39,635 bases of DNA, from positions 1 to 39,635 of the forward strand of contig JAJRZS010000051.1 in the NCBI GenBank assembly GCA_024275135.1, given 5' to 3'. Each line of letters starts with the position of its first letter. The first letter of the stretch is position 1. Below are positions 1 through 8,526 of this stretch, one piece after another. The DNA is from Planctomycetota bacterium (lineage in GTDB: Bacteria; Planctomycetota; UBA1135). The notes under the pieces are model-generated. The model worked only from the letters and a program-made list of their open reading frames with translations, searched no databases and was not told where the DNA came from. A program made the position numbers and the translations under genes.

Positions 1-215
1 ATGCTGTGATGGGCAAAACCGACCCCGAAACGGGGCGCTGCATTCGCTCTGGAGACGACTTCGCTGAGCTGTTGCTCGACGCCGACCGCGTGGCCTGCAT
101 TGGCGGCAGTGCCTTTGGCGCACCCCATAGCTTTCGCCTCTCCTTTGCCACCTCCGAAGATGTTTTGACTGCAGCTCTTTCCCGCATCGGCAAGCGGTTA
201 GCTAACTTGCGCTAG
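1..215 (+). CDS. Class I/II pyridoxal-phosphate aminotransferase, C-terminal fragment (cut by window edge)
   Basis: The reading frame is open from the left window edge and ends at TAG 213-215, so only about 70 C-terminal residues are visible. They contain the segment VACIGGSAFGAPHSFRLSFA, which matches the C-terminal small domain of aspartate-type fold-I aminotransferases, where a conserved Arg (here in FRLSFATS) binds the substrate carboxylate. The preceding GKTDPETGR and DDFAELLL also fit that family. The catalytic lysine lies outside the window, so substrate specificity cannot be judged. It is convergent with the next gene, with about 150 bp of non-coding DNA between them that holds no strong terminator. 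Confidence 0.8.
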   Translation, partial: AVMGKTDPETGRCIRSGDDFAELLLDADRVACIGGSAFGAPHSFRLSFATSEDVLTAALSRIGKRLANLR

Positions 216-367
216 GAGGTTTAGGGCAAGGAACCAGGCAAAGCACCTGGGGTATCGGCATACATAAGGCAACCGTTCATGGTTCCAACCTTTACCCATC
301 CTGCAAGCCGACGTTAGCCAGCTTTTCCAAAATTCAAAAAATAAAATCGGAGAGTTTTGCGGAACAC

Positions 368-1195
368 TCAGTGCGCATTGACGAAGGGGAAGCCGTCGTT
401 TTCGAGGGTGACCGCCCAATCTAAGCTTCCCGCGGCACCGGTACCCAAGAAGGGGCGCACGATGTCGGGACACAAAAACTGTTCCGTGCCCTTCTTGTTT
501 TTCAACAGCAGCATCGAATCCAAATCGCGCATAAACAAATCGAGCACCAAGTGGTTTTCCCGAATGCCCACCTTGAGCGCGTCGAGTTTCTCTTCGGCCA
601 CGGTAGTTAGGGCGGGCAAATCAGCACCTTCGTTGGTGGTGAACTCGAACTCTTGGTGAAAGAAGGCCACCTTAGATGGGGTCTTGCGGAACAAACCCTC
701 CACCCTTTTGCTGCTGAGCTTGGCGTCGTGGAACACCCAAACCGCAGGCGAGCGACGCCCACCGGCCATGGTCCAGATTTTGGCATCGGCCTCGACTGTG
801 CGTTGAGCCGTACGCATGGCTCTAGGATCTTTCTTTAGTGCTTCCACCACCGTGACATGCAGTGCAGTAAGCTTGAAGCCGCGCTTTTTCAGTGGCCCTT
901 TGAGGCTGCGCACCAGTTTTTTTGGGTCTTCCGTGCGTACTGCCCAAACCCGACGGGTGGGATCCGATAAAGCCCGAATGGACTGGCCAACCAACTCCAA
1001 ATCACGCTCGCCTTCCAGCCAGATCGCCAAATGATCGGCGGGCATTTCTTTGTAGTCGCCAGAAATTCCTAAAAAGGCCACATGCTCGGCGGAGGAAAGG
1101 GAGAGCGTACCCCGCGCCGCAAGCGCACCAGGGGCAGCCTGGAGGGCACCTAGGGCTAGAACGGTACCGCAGACTTTGAGCAGGGTTCGAAGCAT
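368..1195 (-). CDS. Exported protein of unknown function
   Basis: A 275-residue protein starting at ATG 1195. Residues 1-26 form a typical signal peptide: a short basic start (MLRTLLKV), a hydrophobic core and an AxA-like cleavage region (GALAA). The mature part is rich in Lys and has no motif I recognise. A central segment (KIWTMAGGRRSPAVWVFHD) and a C-terminal stretch (LVLDLFMRDLDSMLLL) look like alternating beta strands and helices. It lies 90 bp downstream of the HD-domain gene on the same strand, with a weak hairpin between them, so it may be transcribed with that operon or on its own. No function is proposed. Confidence 0.7.
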   Translation of the reverse strand: MLRTLLKVCGTVLALGALQAAPGALAARGTLSLSSAEHVAFLGISGDYKEMPADHLAIWLEGERDLELVGQSIRALSDPTRRVWAVRTEDPKKLVRSLKGPLKKRGFKLTALHVTVVEALKKDPRAMRTAQRTVEADAKIWTMAGGRRSPAVWVFHDAKLSSKRVEGLFRKTPSKVAFFHQEFEFTTNEGADLPALTTVAEEKLDALKVGIRENHLVLDLFMRDLDSMLLLKNKKGTEQFLCPDIVRPFLGTGAAGSLDWAVTLENDGFPFVNAH

Positions 1196-1232
1196 TTCCT
1201 CGGGGACGTGTCGACTAGGAACGGGGTCAACG

Positions 1233-1258
1233 AAGCGTCCTTTATTCTAGGAACGCTT
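1233..1258 (-). terminator. Weak hairpin between HD-domain gene and exported protein gene
   Basis: AAGCGT-CC (1233-1240) pairs with GG-A-ACGCTT (1250-1258), giving eight base pairs with one bulged base and a 9-nt loop. It lies just after the stop of the HD-domain gene on the minus strand. No T-run follows, so intrinsic termination would be inefficient. It could instead be a processing or attenuation structure. Confidence 0.3.
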
Positions 1259-1285
1259 TGCAAACTCGTTACAAAAAATTGCAGA

Positions 1286-2665
1286 CTAAACCGCGCTGAG
1301 AACATGCAAAACATTCTCCAACTCCGGGAAGAACTCGGCGCAAACCGCTTGCGCTTGGGCAAGCTCGGCCGGTTCTCGGGTGAGGGCATGAATATAGAAC
1401 TTCCAACTCTGCACATAACAGCGTTCCAGGTCGAGCAAGCGTGGCACGCGATCCGAATAGTGGGAGAGCAGGGAAAAGCCGACCTCTCCGGGCCAATGGA
1501 CAAGCATTTTAGCTTGTTTTAGCTGCATGGGGCCTGCGGGGCAATACAGCAACATCGGAATGGCACGCCCACAGCGTTGGCTCAGGGCCGCACTCATCGC
1601 CGCTTCCGTGCGCCGGCGTTCGGCGGCCGAGCCTGGGCCGAAGAAGCGTGCCAACAAAGCTGGTTGATGCTCCCCGTTAGCATAGGCCGGGTAGACCCCA
1701 ACCCGCTTCGGCAACACCCGCCTTTGCAAAGCTTGGCTAAACATCGCCAACTCCTTGCTTGCAGCTGGCGAGACCTTGGCCTGCGTCAACATGGTGAGCA
1801 ATTCGCTGTCGGTGAGGTTTTCCAGAGTGGCCAAATCCAGCGCCCCCTCCAGCAACAAGATTTCCACGGCCTTCGCCACCATGGAGCCCGCAGCGATTTT
1901 GGCATGGTGGTAATACACCCGCTCGGAGAAGTAATAACGCGCCTCCAGACACCGCAAAACCTCACTGAGCACGTCTTCCTTCAAATAACCTTTGCGCCCC
2001 AACTCCACGTAGAGTTGCTGGCTAGTTGCGTCGAGGCGAAACACACTGAAAATGCGGGGGTCATATTGAAGCCGGATGCCCGTAAACATCGCATCTCGCG
2101 CCAAGTAGTCGAGCATGTCGGCATCAATGGTGCCGCTGATGAGTGCCCGCCAAAATAGAGGGACTTCCGCAGCCGCCTCAGCCGCAGAGGGAACCAACAC
2201 CCCAAGAACTTCGGAGCGCAAGCCCGTCTTCTCCAGCGCCTGGCCTAGCTCGGTTTGCAAAGATAGGCGAGACTTCAACCGCTCGGGAGCGTCGTGGCGG
2301 GGCAGCAAACCGGTTTGATCCTCGATGTTATGACCAAAGGGAAGATGACTCACATCGTGGACTAAGGCTGCCATCCGAATCACCCGCAAAGCATGCGCGT
2401 CCACCATGGCCAATCCTGCTTCTGGACGTTGGCGCGCCACCTTGTTCATTGCCTCTACCAAGCGGCTAGCCATATGCAGAGTGCCAACGGAATGCTCAAA
2501 GCGAGAATGTTGCGCACCAGGGTAAACCATATAAGCCACCCCCAATTGGCGCACGTGACGCAGGCGTTGCATCTCCCGAGTGTCCAAAACTGCGAGCTCC
2601 TCGCGGGTGAGGCTGATGTCGCCATGCACAGGATCGCGCAACGTGCAGGCAAACCGCAACATCAT
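1286..2665 (-). CDS. HD-domain phosphohydrolase (dGTPase/SAMHD1-like, YdhJ family)
   Basis: A 459-residue protein. The start is taken as ATG 2665 because it overlaps the TGA of the upstream pseudouridine synthase gene (ATGA), and the family's typical N-terminus (LRDPVHGDISLT) follows directly. The metal-binding HD signature is complete: His in SRFEHSVG (about residue 58), the HD pair in LVHDVSHLPFGH (about 103-104) and the distal Asp in DADMLDYLARDA. Proteins of this type are metal-dependent (deoxy)nucleotide triphosphohydrolases or related phosphohydrolases acting in the cytoplasm. The exact substrate cannot be read from sequence. It is the third gene of an operon with manA and the pseudouridine synthase, a pairing that suggests co-expression rather than a shared pathway. 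Confidence 0.88.
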   Translation of the reverse strand: MMLRFACTLRDPVHGDISLTREELAVLDTREMQRLRHVRQLGVAYMVYPGAQHSRFEHSVGTLHMASRLVEAMNKVARQRPEAGLAMVDAHALRVIRMAALVHDVSHLPFGHNIEDQTGLLPRHDAPERLKSRLSLQTELGQALEKTGLRSEVLGVLVPSAAEAAAEVPLFWRALISGTIDADMLDYLARDAMFTGIRLQYDPRIFSVFRLDATSQQLYVELGRKGYLKEDVLSEVLRCLEARYYFSERVYYHHAKIAAGSMVAKAVEILLLEGALDLATLENLTDSELLTMLTQAKVSPAASKELAMFSQALQRRVLPKRVGVYPAYANGEHQPALLARFFGPGSAAERRRTEAAMSAALSQRCGRAIPMLLYCPAGPMQLKQAKMLVHWPGEVGFSLLSHYSDRVPRLLDLERCYVQSWKFYIHALTREPAELAQAQAVCAEFFPELENVLHVLSAV

Positions 2666-3570
2666 TCGCTCCGGCGCGCCTGTTCCACCAAGGAATCTCG
2701 TTCCTCTCGCGACAATGGCCGCAACATGCCGCGCTTGATGCCCTTGATACCTAAGGAGCCAATGCGCACCCGCTTCAGGCGCTTCACCCCCAATCCAAAG
2801 CGCGCAAGGAGACGACGAATTTCGCGATTGCGACCCTCGCAAATACTGATTTCCATCAAGCTGCGCTGTGCAGACTTGCGCAGAATCCGCACTTTTTTCG
2901 GCACCACTTTCACGCCGTCAATCCACGCGCCCCCGCGCAAGCGTTGAAGATCTTCGCCCGACATGGAACGATCGAGTTGACATACATAGGTTTTTTCGAT
3001 GCCAAACTTAGGATGCGCGACGAGGTTGGAAAAATCTCCATCATTGGTGAGAAGAATGAGGCCTTCGGATTCTTCATCCAAACGCCCAATGGGGTAAACC
3101 CGGCTGGGCACCATGGGATCCACCAAATCGCACAAGCGAGTGCGTGTTTCGCGCGGATCGTTGGTGCACAACACTCCCTTGGGTTTGTAGAACAGATAAT
3201 AAAGGCGGCGACTGGTGCGAATCTTTCTGCCGTTTACAGAAATCTCGTCTCCGGATTGCACGCGGTAGCCAGGGCTGTCGACCACACGGCCGTTCACCAT
3301 CACTTCACCATTGAAAATGAGGGTGTCGCATTTGCGGCGCGAATCTACCCCTTGCTCAGCCAACCAACGATTCAGGCGCACACCCTGCGACGAAGCCTCT
3401 TCGATACCCTGGCCAACAGGGCTATCAGGCGCAGCACTGGCAGCAACAAAACCATGAGCAATGCGCTTGGCGCGCTTGGAAACCTTCGGCTTACCGCGCC
3501 CTTGGCCAAAGCCCGTGGTTTTCTTTTTGCTTTTTGATTTTCGCGTTGCCTTGGAAGGACGTTTTGCCAT
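2662..3570 (-). CDS. rRNA pseudouridine synthase, RsuA/RluB/RluF family
   Basis: A 302-residue enzyme that isomerises a specific uridine of rRNA to pseudouridine. An N-terminal S4 RNA-binding domain (about residues 64-115, VRLNRWLAEQGVDSRRK onward) precedes the catalytic domain. The catalytic Asp is in the RsuA-type motif GRLDEESEGLILLTNDGD (about D165), and the C-terminal GRNREIRRLLARFG motif is present. The start at ATG 3570 overlaps the manA stop (TAATG), and the track's longer N-terminus is rejected because it runs back into manA. About 40 residues before the S4 domain are strongly basic and probably disordered, giving extra RNA contact. Whether it is RluB-like (23S) or RsuA-like (16S) is not decided. 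Confidence 0.9.
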   Translation of the reverse strand: MAKRPSKATRKSKSKKKTTGFGQGRGKPKVSKRAKRIAHGFVAASAAPDSPVGQGIEEASSQGVRLNRWLAEQGVDSRRKCDTLIFNGEVMVNGRVVDSPGYRVQSGDEISVNGRKIRTSRRLYYLFYKPKGVLCTNDPRETRTRLCDLVDPMVPSRVYPIGRLDEESEGLILLTNDGDFSNLVAHPKFGIEKTYVCQLDRSMSGEDLQRLRGGAWIDGVKVVPKKVRILRKSAQRSLMEISICEGRNREIRRLLARFGLGVKRLKRVRIGSLGIKGIKRGMLRPLSREERDSLVEQARRSE

Positions 3571-4574
3571 TAGAGAGCCACCCCGACAAGGAGTTTCAAG
3601 GGTTGCTGGGAAGTGCCACGCAAAGACACCTCGTCCAAGGCACCAGGCAACAACACGGTGTCGCCAAACTGCAAGGCGCGTTCTGGAAATTGGTTGGTGG
3701 TGGAACTCAAGAAGCCGGAGCCATCCACCACGGACAAGGTTTGGGCATAACCATGGGTTGGCCATGGACCACCTTCAGCACCAGCACAAACAGCAATCAA
3801 GCGGAAATAATCGCAACTAGCAAGTTCTTGGAACTGCAAGCCGTCGTCGGCACCGAAGGCAGCGCGCTGCGGCTGGGCCGGAGCAAAATCGTAGTTCACC
3901 ACCTGCAAGGCTTCTCGCAAATGGGTTTCCCGCGGTTGCCCATCCAAGCCCAAGCGATCCCAGTCGTACATGCGGTAAGTGACATCCGAAGTTTGTTGCA
4001 CTTCGCACAAAACCACCCCCTTGCGCACTGCGTGGGTTTGTCCAGCAGGTACAAACACACAATCACCGGCTTCTATTTCGATTTCGGCTAGATGGGCACG
4101 CACTCGTGAGTCGCCAGCTTCTTGTTCAAAAACCTCTTTGCTGGTGCCCGGATTCAAACCACAAATCACTTTTCCACCTGGCGCTCGGTGCAAAATATAC
4201 CAAGCCTCTGTTTTGCCCACCCCATTAGGAGACAAAGGGCCATCCGGCGGATGGATTTGCACGCTCAAATCATCCCCTGCATCCAGCAACTTCACCAACA
4301 AAGGAAAGCGACCACCCCGGGTTGGCCGCGACTTCCCCAACAAGGTTGCTGCGTCCTTCTCCATCAACGCGCGCAAGCTTTGACCATCGCAAGAACCGCC
4401 ACGAACCACTGTTTCCTCGCCGGGATAATCACTCAACTCCCAAGTTTCTCCCAAGGGACCAGTAAAGGGCAACTCCAAACCCAGTTTTTGCGACAGCACC
4501 TCTCCACCCCACACCTTTTCTTTCAAGATGCGGTGGAAAAAGTACGGTTCCATGGGCAATTGGAGCTCTTCCAT
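3570..4574 (-). CDS. manA: Class I mannose-6-phosphate isomerase
   Basis: A 334-residue zinc enzyme interconverting mannose-6-phosphate and fructose-6-phosphate, feeding GDP-mannose and glycan synthesis. The cupin metal site is visible: Gln and His in LLDAGDDLSVQIHPPD (about Q106, H108), Glu in GKTEAWYIL (about E123) and His in PAGQTHAV (about 180). The N-terminal KEKVWGGE and the later EVQQTSDVTYRMYDWDR segment are typical of the family in Bacillota and the PVC group. It is the first gene of a three-gene operon, with its stop overlapping the next start. A promoter-like extended -10 element lies 8 nt upstream of the start codon. ATG 4574 is used; M8 is a possible alternative. Confidence 0.9.
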   Translation of the reverse strand: MEELQLPMEPYFFHRILKEKVWGGEVLSQKLGLELPFTGPLGETWELSDYPGEETVVRGGSCDGQSLRALMEKDAATLLGKSRPTRGGRFPLLVKLLDAGDDLSVQIHPPDGPLSPNGVGKTEAWYILHRAPGGKVICGLNPGTSKEVFEQEAGDSRVRAHLAEIEIEAGDCVFVPAGQTHAVRKGVVLCEVQQTSDVTYRMYDWDRLGLDGQPRETHLREALQVVNYDFAPAQPQRAAFGADDGLQFQELASCDYFRLIAVCAGAEGGPWPTHGYAQTLSVVDGSGFLSSTTNQFPERALQFGDTVLLPGALDEVSLRGTSQQPLKLLVGVAL

Positions 4575-4582
4575 AGCCCCGT

Positions 4583-4591
4583 ATCATAGCA
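4583..4591 (-). promoter_or_regulatory. Extended -10 promoter element for manA
   Basis: On the minus strand TGC-TATGAT ends 8 nt before the manA ATG. It matches an extended -10 element (TGnTATAAT) with one mismatch in the hexamer. No good -35 is seen. With normal spacing transcription would begin at about the start codon, implying a leaderless or nearly leaderless mRNA. Confidence 0.4.
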
Positions 4592-4764
4592 GAGTTTCGC
4601 GCAACCATGCCGGCGCCAAGGTGGAGGCCGATTGACTGAGTACTGAGATACGTAGTTTTCTGGGTCATGGCTGGGCTCCGTTTTGTGCCACCAAGCCGCT
4701 TGTTTTTTTCCAGCTCCTTCCGAGGATACTGCGTTGACTGGAGATTGGCCTTCTCGTCTCACCT

Positions 4765-4786
4765 GGTTAAGCAGTCAGCTTCAACC
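4765..4786 (-). terminator. Hairpin just after the large exported protein gene
   Basis: GGTTAAGC (4765-4772) pairs with GCTT-C-AACC (4778-4786) with one bulged base and a 5-nt loop, 3 nt beyond the stop of the 4790-7174 gene. No T-run follows on the minus strand, so this is only a candidate transcript end. Confidence 0.3.
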
Positions 4787-4789
4787 ATT

Positions 4790-7174
4790 TCAATCCTCCG
4801 AAGAGTCTTCCAAAATAACTCGAACTTCGCCACCGGGGACATACTGAAAACTTGAAGGAGCCAACGCCCCAACTTTTCCGAAAATAACTGATAGAAAAAC
4901 ATCGCAACCGGGGAATGGGCCCAAGATTTCGCCTGTACCTTGTTCATCAAAATTGACCCTTGACTCAAGCATTGGCATCATGATGCCTAATGCAGTTTCA
5001 TATCTTCCAAATGTGGATTGCAGGGATAGAGGGTCAGGCTCCATTCGCCGATCCTCTAGGAAAACCCTCATTGGCAGAACTCTCTTCAACCTAATGGTTT
5101 GAACATCAGCCACAGACCCTACACTTCCACAAACAACCTCCGAAGGCTCATAGCCCTTCGCCAGTACTTGAATTCGCAGCGCTTGGCTGGCAGGGAGGGA
5201 ATATTGAAACTCGCTAGAATAGAACATAACATTATTCGAACCCCCGAGGTCGAAGGTACTTCCTCCAGTGTACTCAAGGATTGGATTCTTAATCGGTCCA
5301 CCTTCAAAGTCCCTTATTTTCAGATTCAAATAAATTGAATCTTCCAACCGCACTGGAATGTCCCCATCCGTTGGAATGTAGACCGTTTGGGGAAACTCAA
5401 CATTCAATCTGGCTCCATCTCTTGATAAATCTTTTACTTGGACTCGATTCCTACCCTCTGCTAGCCCACTTAAAGTAAAGGTTCCGTTCGGCATAATAAG
5501 CCCAATGTTTTTTACGGCCTGATCCTTCCACACCCAACCAACAAGGTTGGATGGCCTTGCCCCACCGAGATCAGGCCATTGCTCGAAATTCCTCTGACCT
5601 TGCTCTTCTGGCAGAAAACAAATCTCCAATGGCCTGGTTTCAAGGGAGGGCGAACTGGTGGAGGTGATAAACCCTTTCACCTCAAATCCCTTTTCTGTGA
5701 AACATTCAAGAACTCCCGTGAGTGAGGGGATGACATCCGTATTCACAAGTGAGGTTTTCCAAAGAAATCCTCTGCTCCTTCCCAACACGAATGGAGAACC
5801 AAACTCGTCTTCGAATTGAATTGTCTTTGCACCGACTGCGCCAAAAACCTCGACGGAACCTCGCTCTGTTTCCTGAATTGCTAGAGACTCTCCCCAGTAT
5901 GTTTTAGCTATGCACGTTCTTAATGAGACGACTTCTCCATTGGATGCGAAGGATTGAATTTCCAGTGGTGGAGACTTCTCAAGAGTGATCCTTTGTGATT
6001 CGATTGCATCCAACAGCTTCAAGCTTGCAAAGCCATCTTCTTTGTGGTAGGCCACGATTCTCAGTTGCCCGACTAATGCACCAGGCATAATAACCTCCCC
6101 CAAAGAGGAAGAGGTACCCTCCCAAACCATCTTCGGAGCACCACTTGAATCAGTATCAAATACCAGAATATGCGCATTCGCCGAAAGATTCTCTCCATCT
6201 GATGCAATCACCGTGAGAATGGTATTCCCTTTCTTAGCAAGCTTCGCAATGACCACGTTCTCACTCCCCGTTATATCATGAACAATATCTGCGGACGAAA
6301 GATACCCTTCTGCACTTACTTCCATCTCTAGCCAAGGTTCGCCCTTACCCTCCATTCTAGCGAGTCCATCAATATTGCTTATAGCAAGAGGGTATGGACC
6401 GATTTTAATTTTTGCTCCTTGTATACCTTCGCCCGTATTTTCGTCGAGAACCAATATCTTGAACTCTTCGGGAGAACCGGCGTCGAAAATAAGGGGTGTA
6501 GCCATTCCGGAAATGCCTCGAGGAAATCTTGCTAACCCCAAGACGGCCTTAGCTTTGTAAAAGAACAACATTCCAACCTTCCCAAGCCCCGAATACGATA
6601 GATTACCCTCTGGGTCCGTGTCTCCGAGAATTGACCATGGCTGGTTGGATCTAGATTTTGCTAACACAGACACTCCAAAAATCGGCACTCCATTTCTCGT
6701 AACCTTTAATTGCCCCGTATTTCCTGGATAACACGCGACATCAACTAAGCCTGATGCCACAAAGAATTCCTTGGGAGAGGCAGCAACACCATCTTCCATT
6801 TGGATCCGGTACTGACCAGGAGGAATTGCAACTTCCACCCGTGCGGACTGACCTCCGGGATGAACAATAGTGTATTTTTCCCCAGTCTTAACTGAGATTA
6901 AGCTTCCCCTTGCTGCGTACTCCTCATTCCAAGCAATTGACACACCACAAGTAGGCTTGGTGCTGACCTCAGTAGTCCATGACTCCAGGTTTTCCCGAGG
7001 GAGCTCCGTGGAGATTCCGTTCCCTGTGTCCTCGACTGCAATTAAGTCACCATTCTTATTTCCTTCTCCAACAATGTCACCCCTGGTGGAGGGAGCTTGG
7101 ATATTTTGTGCATAAAAGAGCAGAAAAATCGAGTCCATGCCTATGACCAATGCCCAAAATACCTTGCTGCTCAT
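4790..7174 (-). CDS. Large exported protein with carboxypeptidase-regulatory-like/Ig-like repeats
   Basis: A 794-residue protein starting at ATG 7174. The N-terminal MSSKVFWALVIGMDSIFLLF stretch is a membrane anchor or signal sequence. The rest is almost entirely short beta-strand units of the type found in carboxypeptidase-regulatory-like (transthyretin-like) domains. Examples are NTGQLKVTRNGVPIFGVSVL, EFKILVLDENTGEGIQGAKI and a segment ending in a GPYPLAISNIDGLARMEGKG turn. I see no catalytic motif. Such proteins are usually surface or periplasmic scaffold or adhesion proteins. The gene is visibly AT-richer than the operons on both sides, which may mean horizontal origin or relaxed selection. 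A small exported protein gene lies 142 bp upstream on the same strand. Confidence 0.7.
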   Translation of the reverse strand: MSSKVFWALVIGMDSIFLLFYAQNIQAPSTRGDIVGEGNKNGDLIAVEDTGNGISTELPRENLESWTTEVSTKPTCGVSIAWNEEYAARGSLISVKTGEKYTIVHPGGQSARVEVAIPPGQYRIQMEDGVAASPKEFFVASGLVDVACYPGNTGQLKVTRNGVPIFGVSVLAKSRSNQPWSILGDTDPEGNLSYSGLGKVGMLFFYKAKAVLGLARFPRGISGMATPLIFDAGSPEEFKILVLDENTGEGIQGAKIKIGPYPLAISNIDGLARMEGKGEPWLEMEVSAEGYLSSADIVHDITGSENVVIAKLAKKGNTILTVIASDGENLSANAHILVFDTDSSGAPKMVWEGTSSSLGEVIMPGALVGQLRIVAYHKEDGFASLKLLDAIESQRITLEKSPPLEIQSFASNGEVVSLRTCIAKTYWGESLAIQETERGSVEVFGAVGAKTIQFEDEFGSPFVLGRSRGFLWKTSLVNTDVIPSLTGVLECFTEKGFEVKGFITSTSSPSLETRPLEICFLPEEQGQRNFEQWPDLGGARPSNLVGWVWKDQAVKNIGLIMPNGTFTLSGLAEGRNRVQVKDLSRDGARLNVEFPQTVYIPTDGDIPVRLEDSIYLNLKIRDFEGGPIKNPILEYTGGSTFDLGGSNNVMFYSSEFQYSLPASQALRIQVLAKGYEPSEVVCGSVGSVADVQTIRLKRVLPMRVFLEDRRMEPDPLSLQSTFGRYETALGIMMPMLESRVNFDEQGTGEILGPFPGCDVFLSVIFGKVGALAPSSFQYVPGGEVRVILEDSSED

Positions 7175-7316
7175 TTGATGCTGTTTCTATTGGCGCCGAA
7201 GAGGCTTTGCCATATTCCACAAAGTCCCCTCGGAATTGCCTTGAAAATAAGCCCTTCTCCCCAAAACGGGATTGGGATAAAGATTTATTGTGTAGGATTG
7301 AAACCTCCGCTTGAGG

Positions 7317-7735
7317 CTACACAAATTCATAAGTAATCTCTCCGCTTGCACCATCAGCGTCACCATCATTTTCTTCGCCATTTTCGTTCACGTCGGTTGC
7401 CTCTATCCTTCCGCCTGAAGGAACTTCAATAATTGCACTTTCGCCTAGGGTTTGAGGCGGCCCAATTTTGGCGCCGGTGGGGTGTAGAGGCGGGTCTGGC
7501 GGCCCGTAAACCTGGATTTGAATGCTTGAATCCGGGCCATCTGAAGCGATAGTTCCTCTAATGGTCGAACTAGTTGGGTTCGTAATTGATCTTGTGCCGT
7601 TGTCGCCGACACTCCAGCTCCGGGTAAAGGTTCCACTAGGTGTAAAGAAACCAACTTGAAGTGAACCTAGAAAAAAAATGTGCTTGCTACCATAGCGACA
7701 ACTAACAGCAGAAGCTTTGTGCTTATGTTGGTCAT
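7317..7735 (-). pseudogene. Small exported protein with a frameshift in a T8 run
   Basis: From ATG 7735 the frame reads MTNISTKLLLLVVAMVAS, a clean signal/anchor sequence, then meets TAG right after a run of eight T on the minus strand (7671-7678). If the run is read as nine T (one +1 insertion or a -1 ribosomal slip), the frame stays open for a further ~115 codons to TAG 7319-7317. The restored product is about 139 residues, with middle segments such as GTFTRSWSVGDNGTRSITNP and SDGPDSSIQIQVYGPP and an acidic end (NENGEENDGDADG). This is a coherent exported, beta-rich protein. The cause could be a homopolymer sequencing error, phase variation, programmed -1 frameshifting or a real loss. A near-consensus promoter just upstream argues that the locus is live. 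Confidence 0.55.
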
Positions 7736-7741
7736 GACGTA

Positions 7742-7771
7742 ACTATAGCAAGGCTTAGCTTTCTAAGTCAA
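7742..7771 (-). promoter_or_regulatory. Near-consensus sigma-70 promoter, probably leaderless
   Basis: On the minus strand TTGACT (7771-7766), an 18-nt spacer and TATAGT (7747-7742), with TG at the extended -10 position (TGCTATAGT). Only 6 nt separate the -10 from the ATG at 7735, so the start of transcription would fall at the start codon. This is the strongest promoter match in the window. Confidence 0.6.
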
Positions 7772-7882
7772 TCCAGTAATCGGAATTTGACCCAAAAAGT
7801 CTGCTTAATGGGCTTGCCGTTCACCAACCAATGCGAAGTGAGGCCTGGTGCAATAACTTGTTAGCAGTACAATGTGGAGACA

Positions 7883-8275
7883 ATGAGAGTACTTCTCGAC
7901 ACCAATATTCTGATTCATCGGGACGCGGCCACTGTCATTTGTAATGACATCGGAGAGCTTTTTCTTTGGTTGGATAGAATCGGGGCTGAGAAATGTATTC
8001 ATCCGGCATCCATAGGTGAACTTCAGGGCCATCAGGAACACAGGGTTGTTCAGAGCTTCGCAATAAAGATTCAGAGCTATCACCAGTTACTAACGACTGC
8101 TCCTGATTCGAGAGCAATAACGGTGACCCATCCTTCAGGGAATCGGCAGGCTCATTACCAAATATCCTATCCAGATGTCCCCCGCATCTCGAACGAAGTC
8201 TTCTCTCTAAATGCCTTAAAGATTGTGCGGTTGGATGGAGCCGCTGAAGAAAAATCCTGGGACATTGCTCCTTAG
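7883..8275 (+). pseudogene. Truncated PIN-domain protein
   Basis: The first ~80 residues (start ATG 7883, preceded by GGAG) match the N-terminus of a family of long PIN-domain proteins. MRVLLDTNILIHRDAA carries the first catalytic Asp, and WLDRIGAEKCIHPASIGEL and the LTTAPDS segment follow in the expected order. After about residue 85 the similarity stops and the tail (HPSGNRQAHYQISYPDV) resembles nothing I know. The later acidic residues of the PIN active site are missing. From memory, family members of this type are several hundred residues long, with further domains after the PIN. This is therefore most likely a decayed remnant of a toxin-like RNase gene and probably inactive. Confidence 0.55.
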
Positions 8276-8283
8276 GGGAAGCC

Positions 8284-8526
8284 ATGCTCGCACGCCGATT
8301 GAGTGCCTTTCTCGGATTCTTTGTCACGGCTCTTTTCCTTGTTCTGTTGTGGAGTTTCCTCGGTAGTCGATGCTATCCACATCGGGAGGGGTCTCTACCT
8401 GCAAGTCGTGCTTTTCTCGAACTTCTTGATGAAGAAGGCAACCATGGACCATTCCAAATGTGGCTTTATGATTCAAATGACAATCAAATCGAAATTTGGA
8501 GCACCGCTTCACCCGTGAGAATCTAA
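8284..8526 (+). CDS. Small putative membrane-anchored protein
   Basis: An 80-residue frame beginning at ATG 8284, 8 nt after the PIN remnant. Residues about 7-28 (SAFLGFFVTALFLVLLWSFL) are one hydrophobic helix after a basic start, and the remainder is polar and outside-facing in the likely topology. There is no recognisable domain. Being short and beside a pseudogene, it could be a remnant. The clear membrane segment is the only support. Confidence 0.35.
   Translation: MLARRLSAFLGFFVTALFLVLLWSFLGSRCYPHREGSLPASRAFLELLDEEGNHGPFQMWLYDSNDNQIEIWSTASPVRI

Noticed and set aside
231..252. CCAGG/CCTGG hairpin after the aminotransferase gene as a terminator
   Set aside because: Only a 5-bp stem and no T-run follows on the plus strand.
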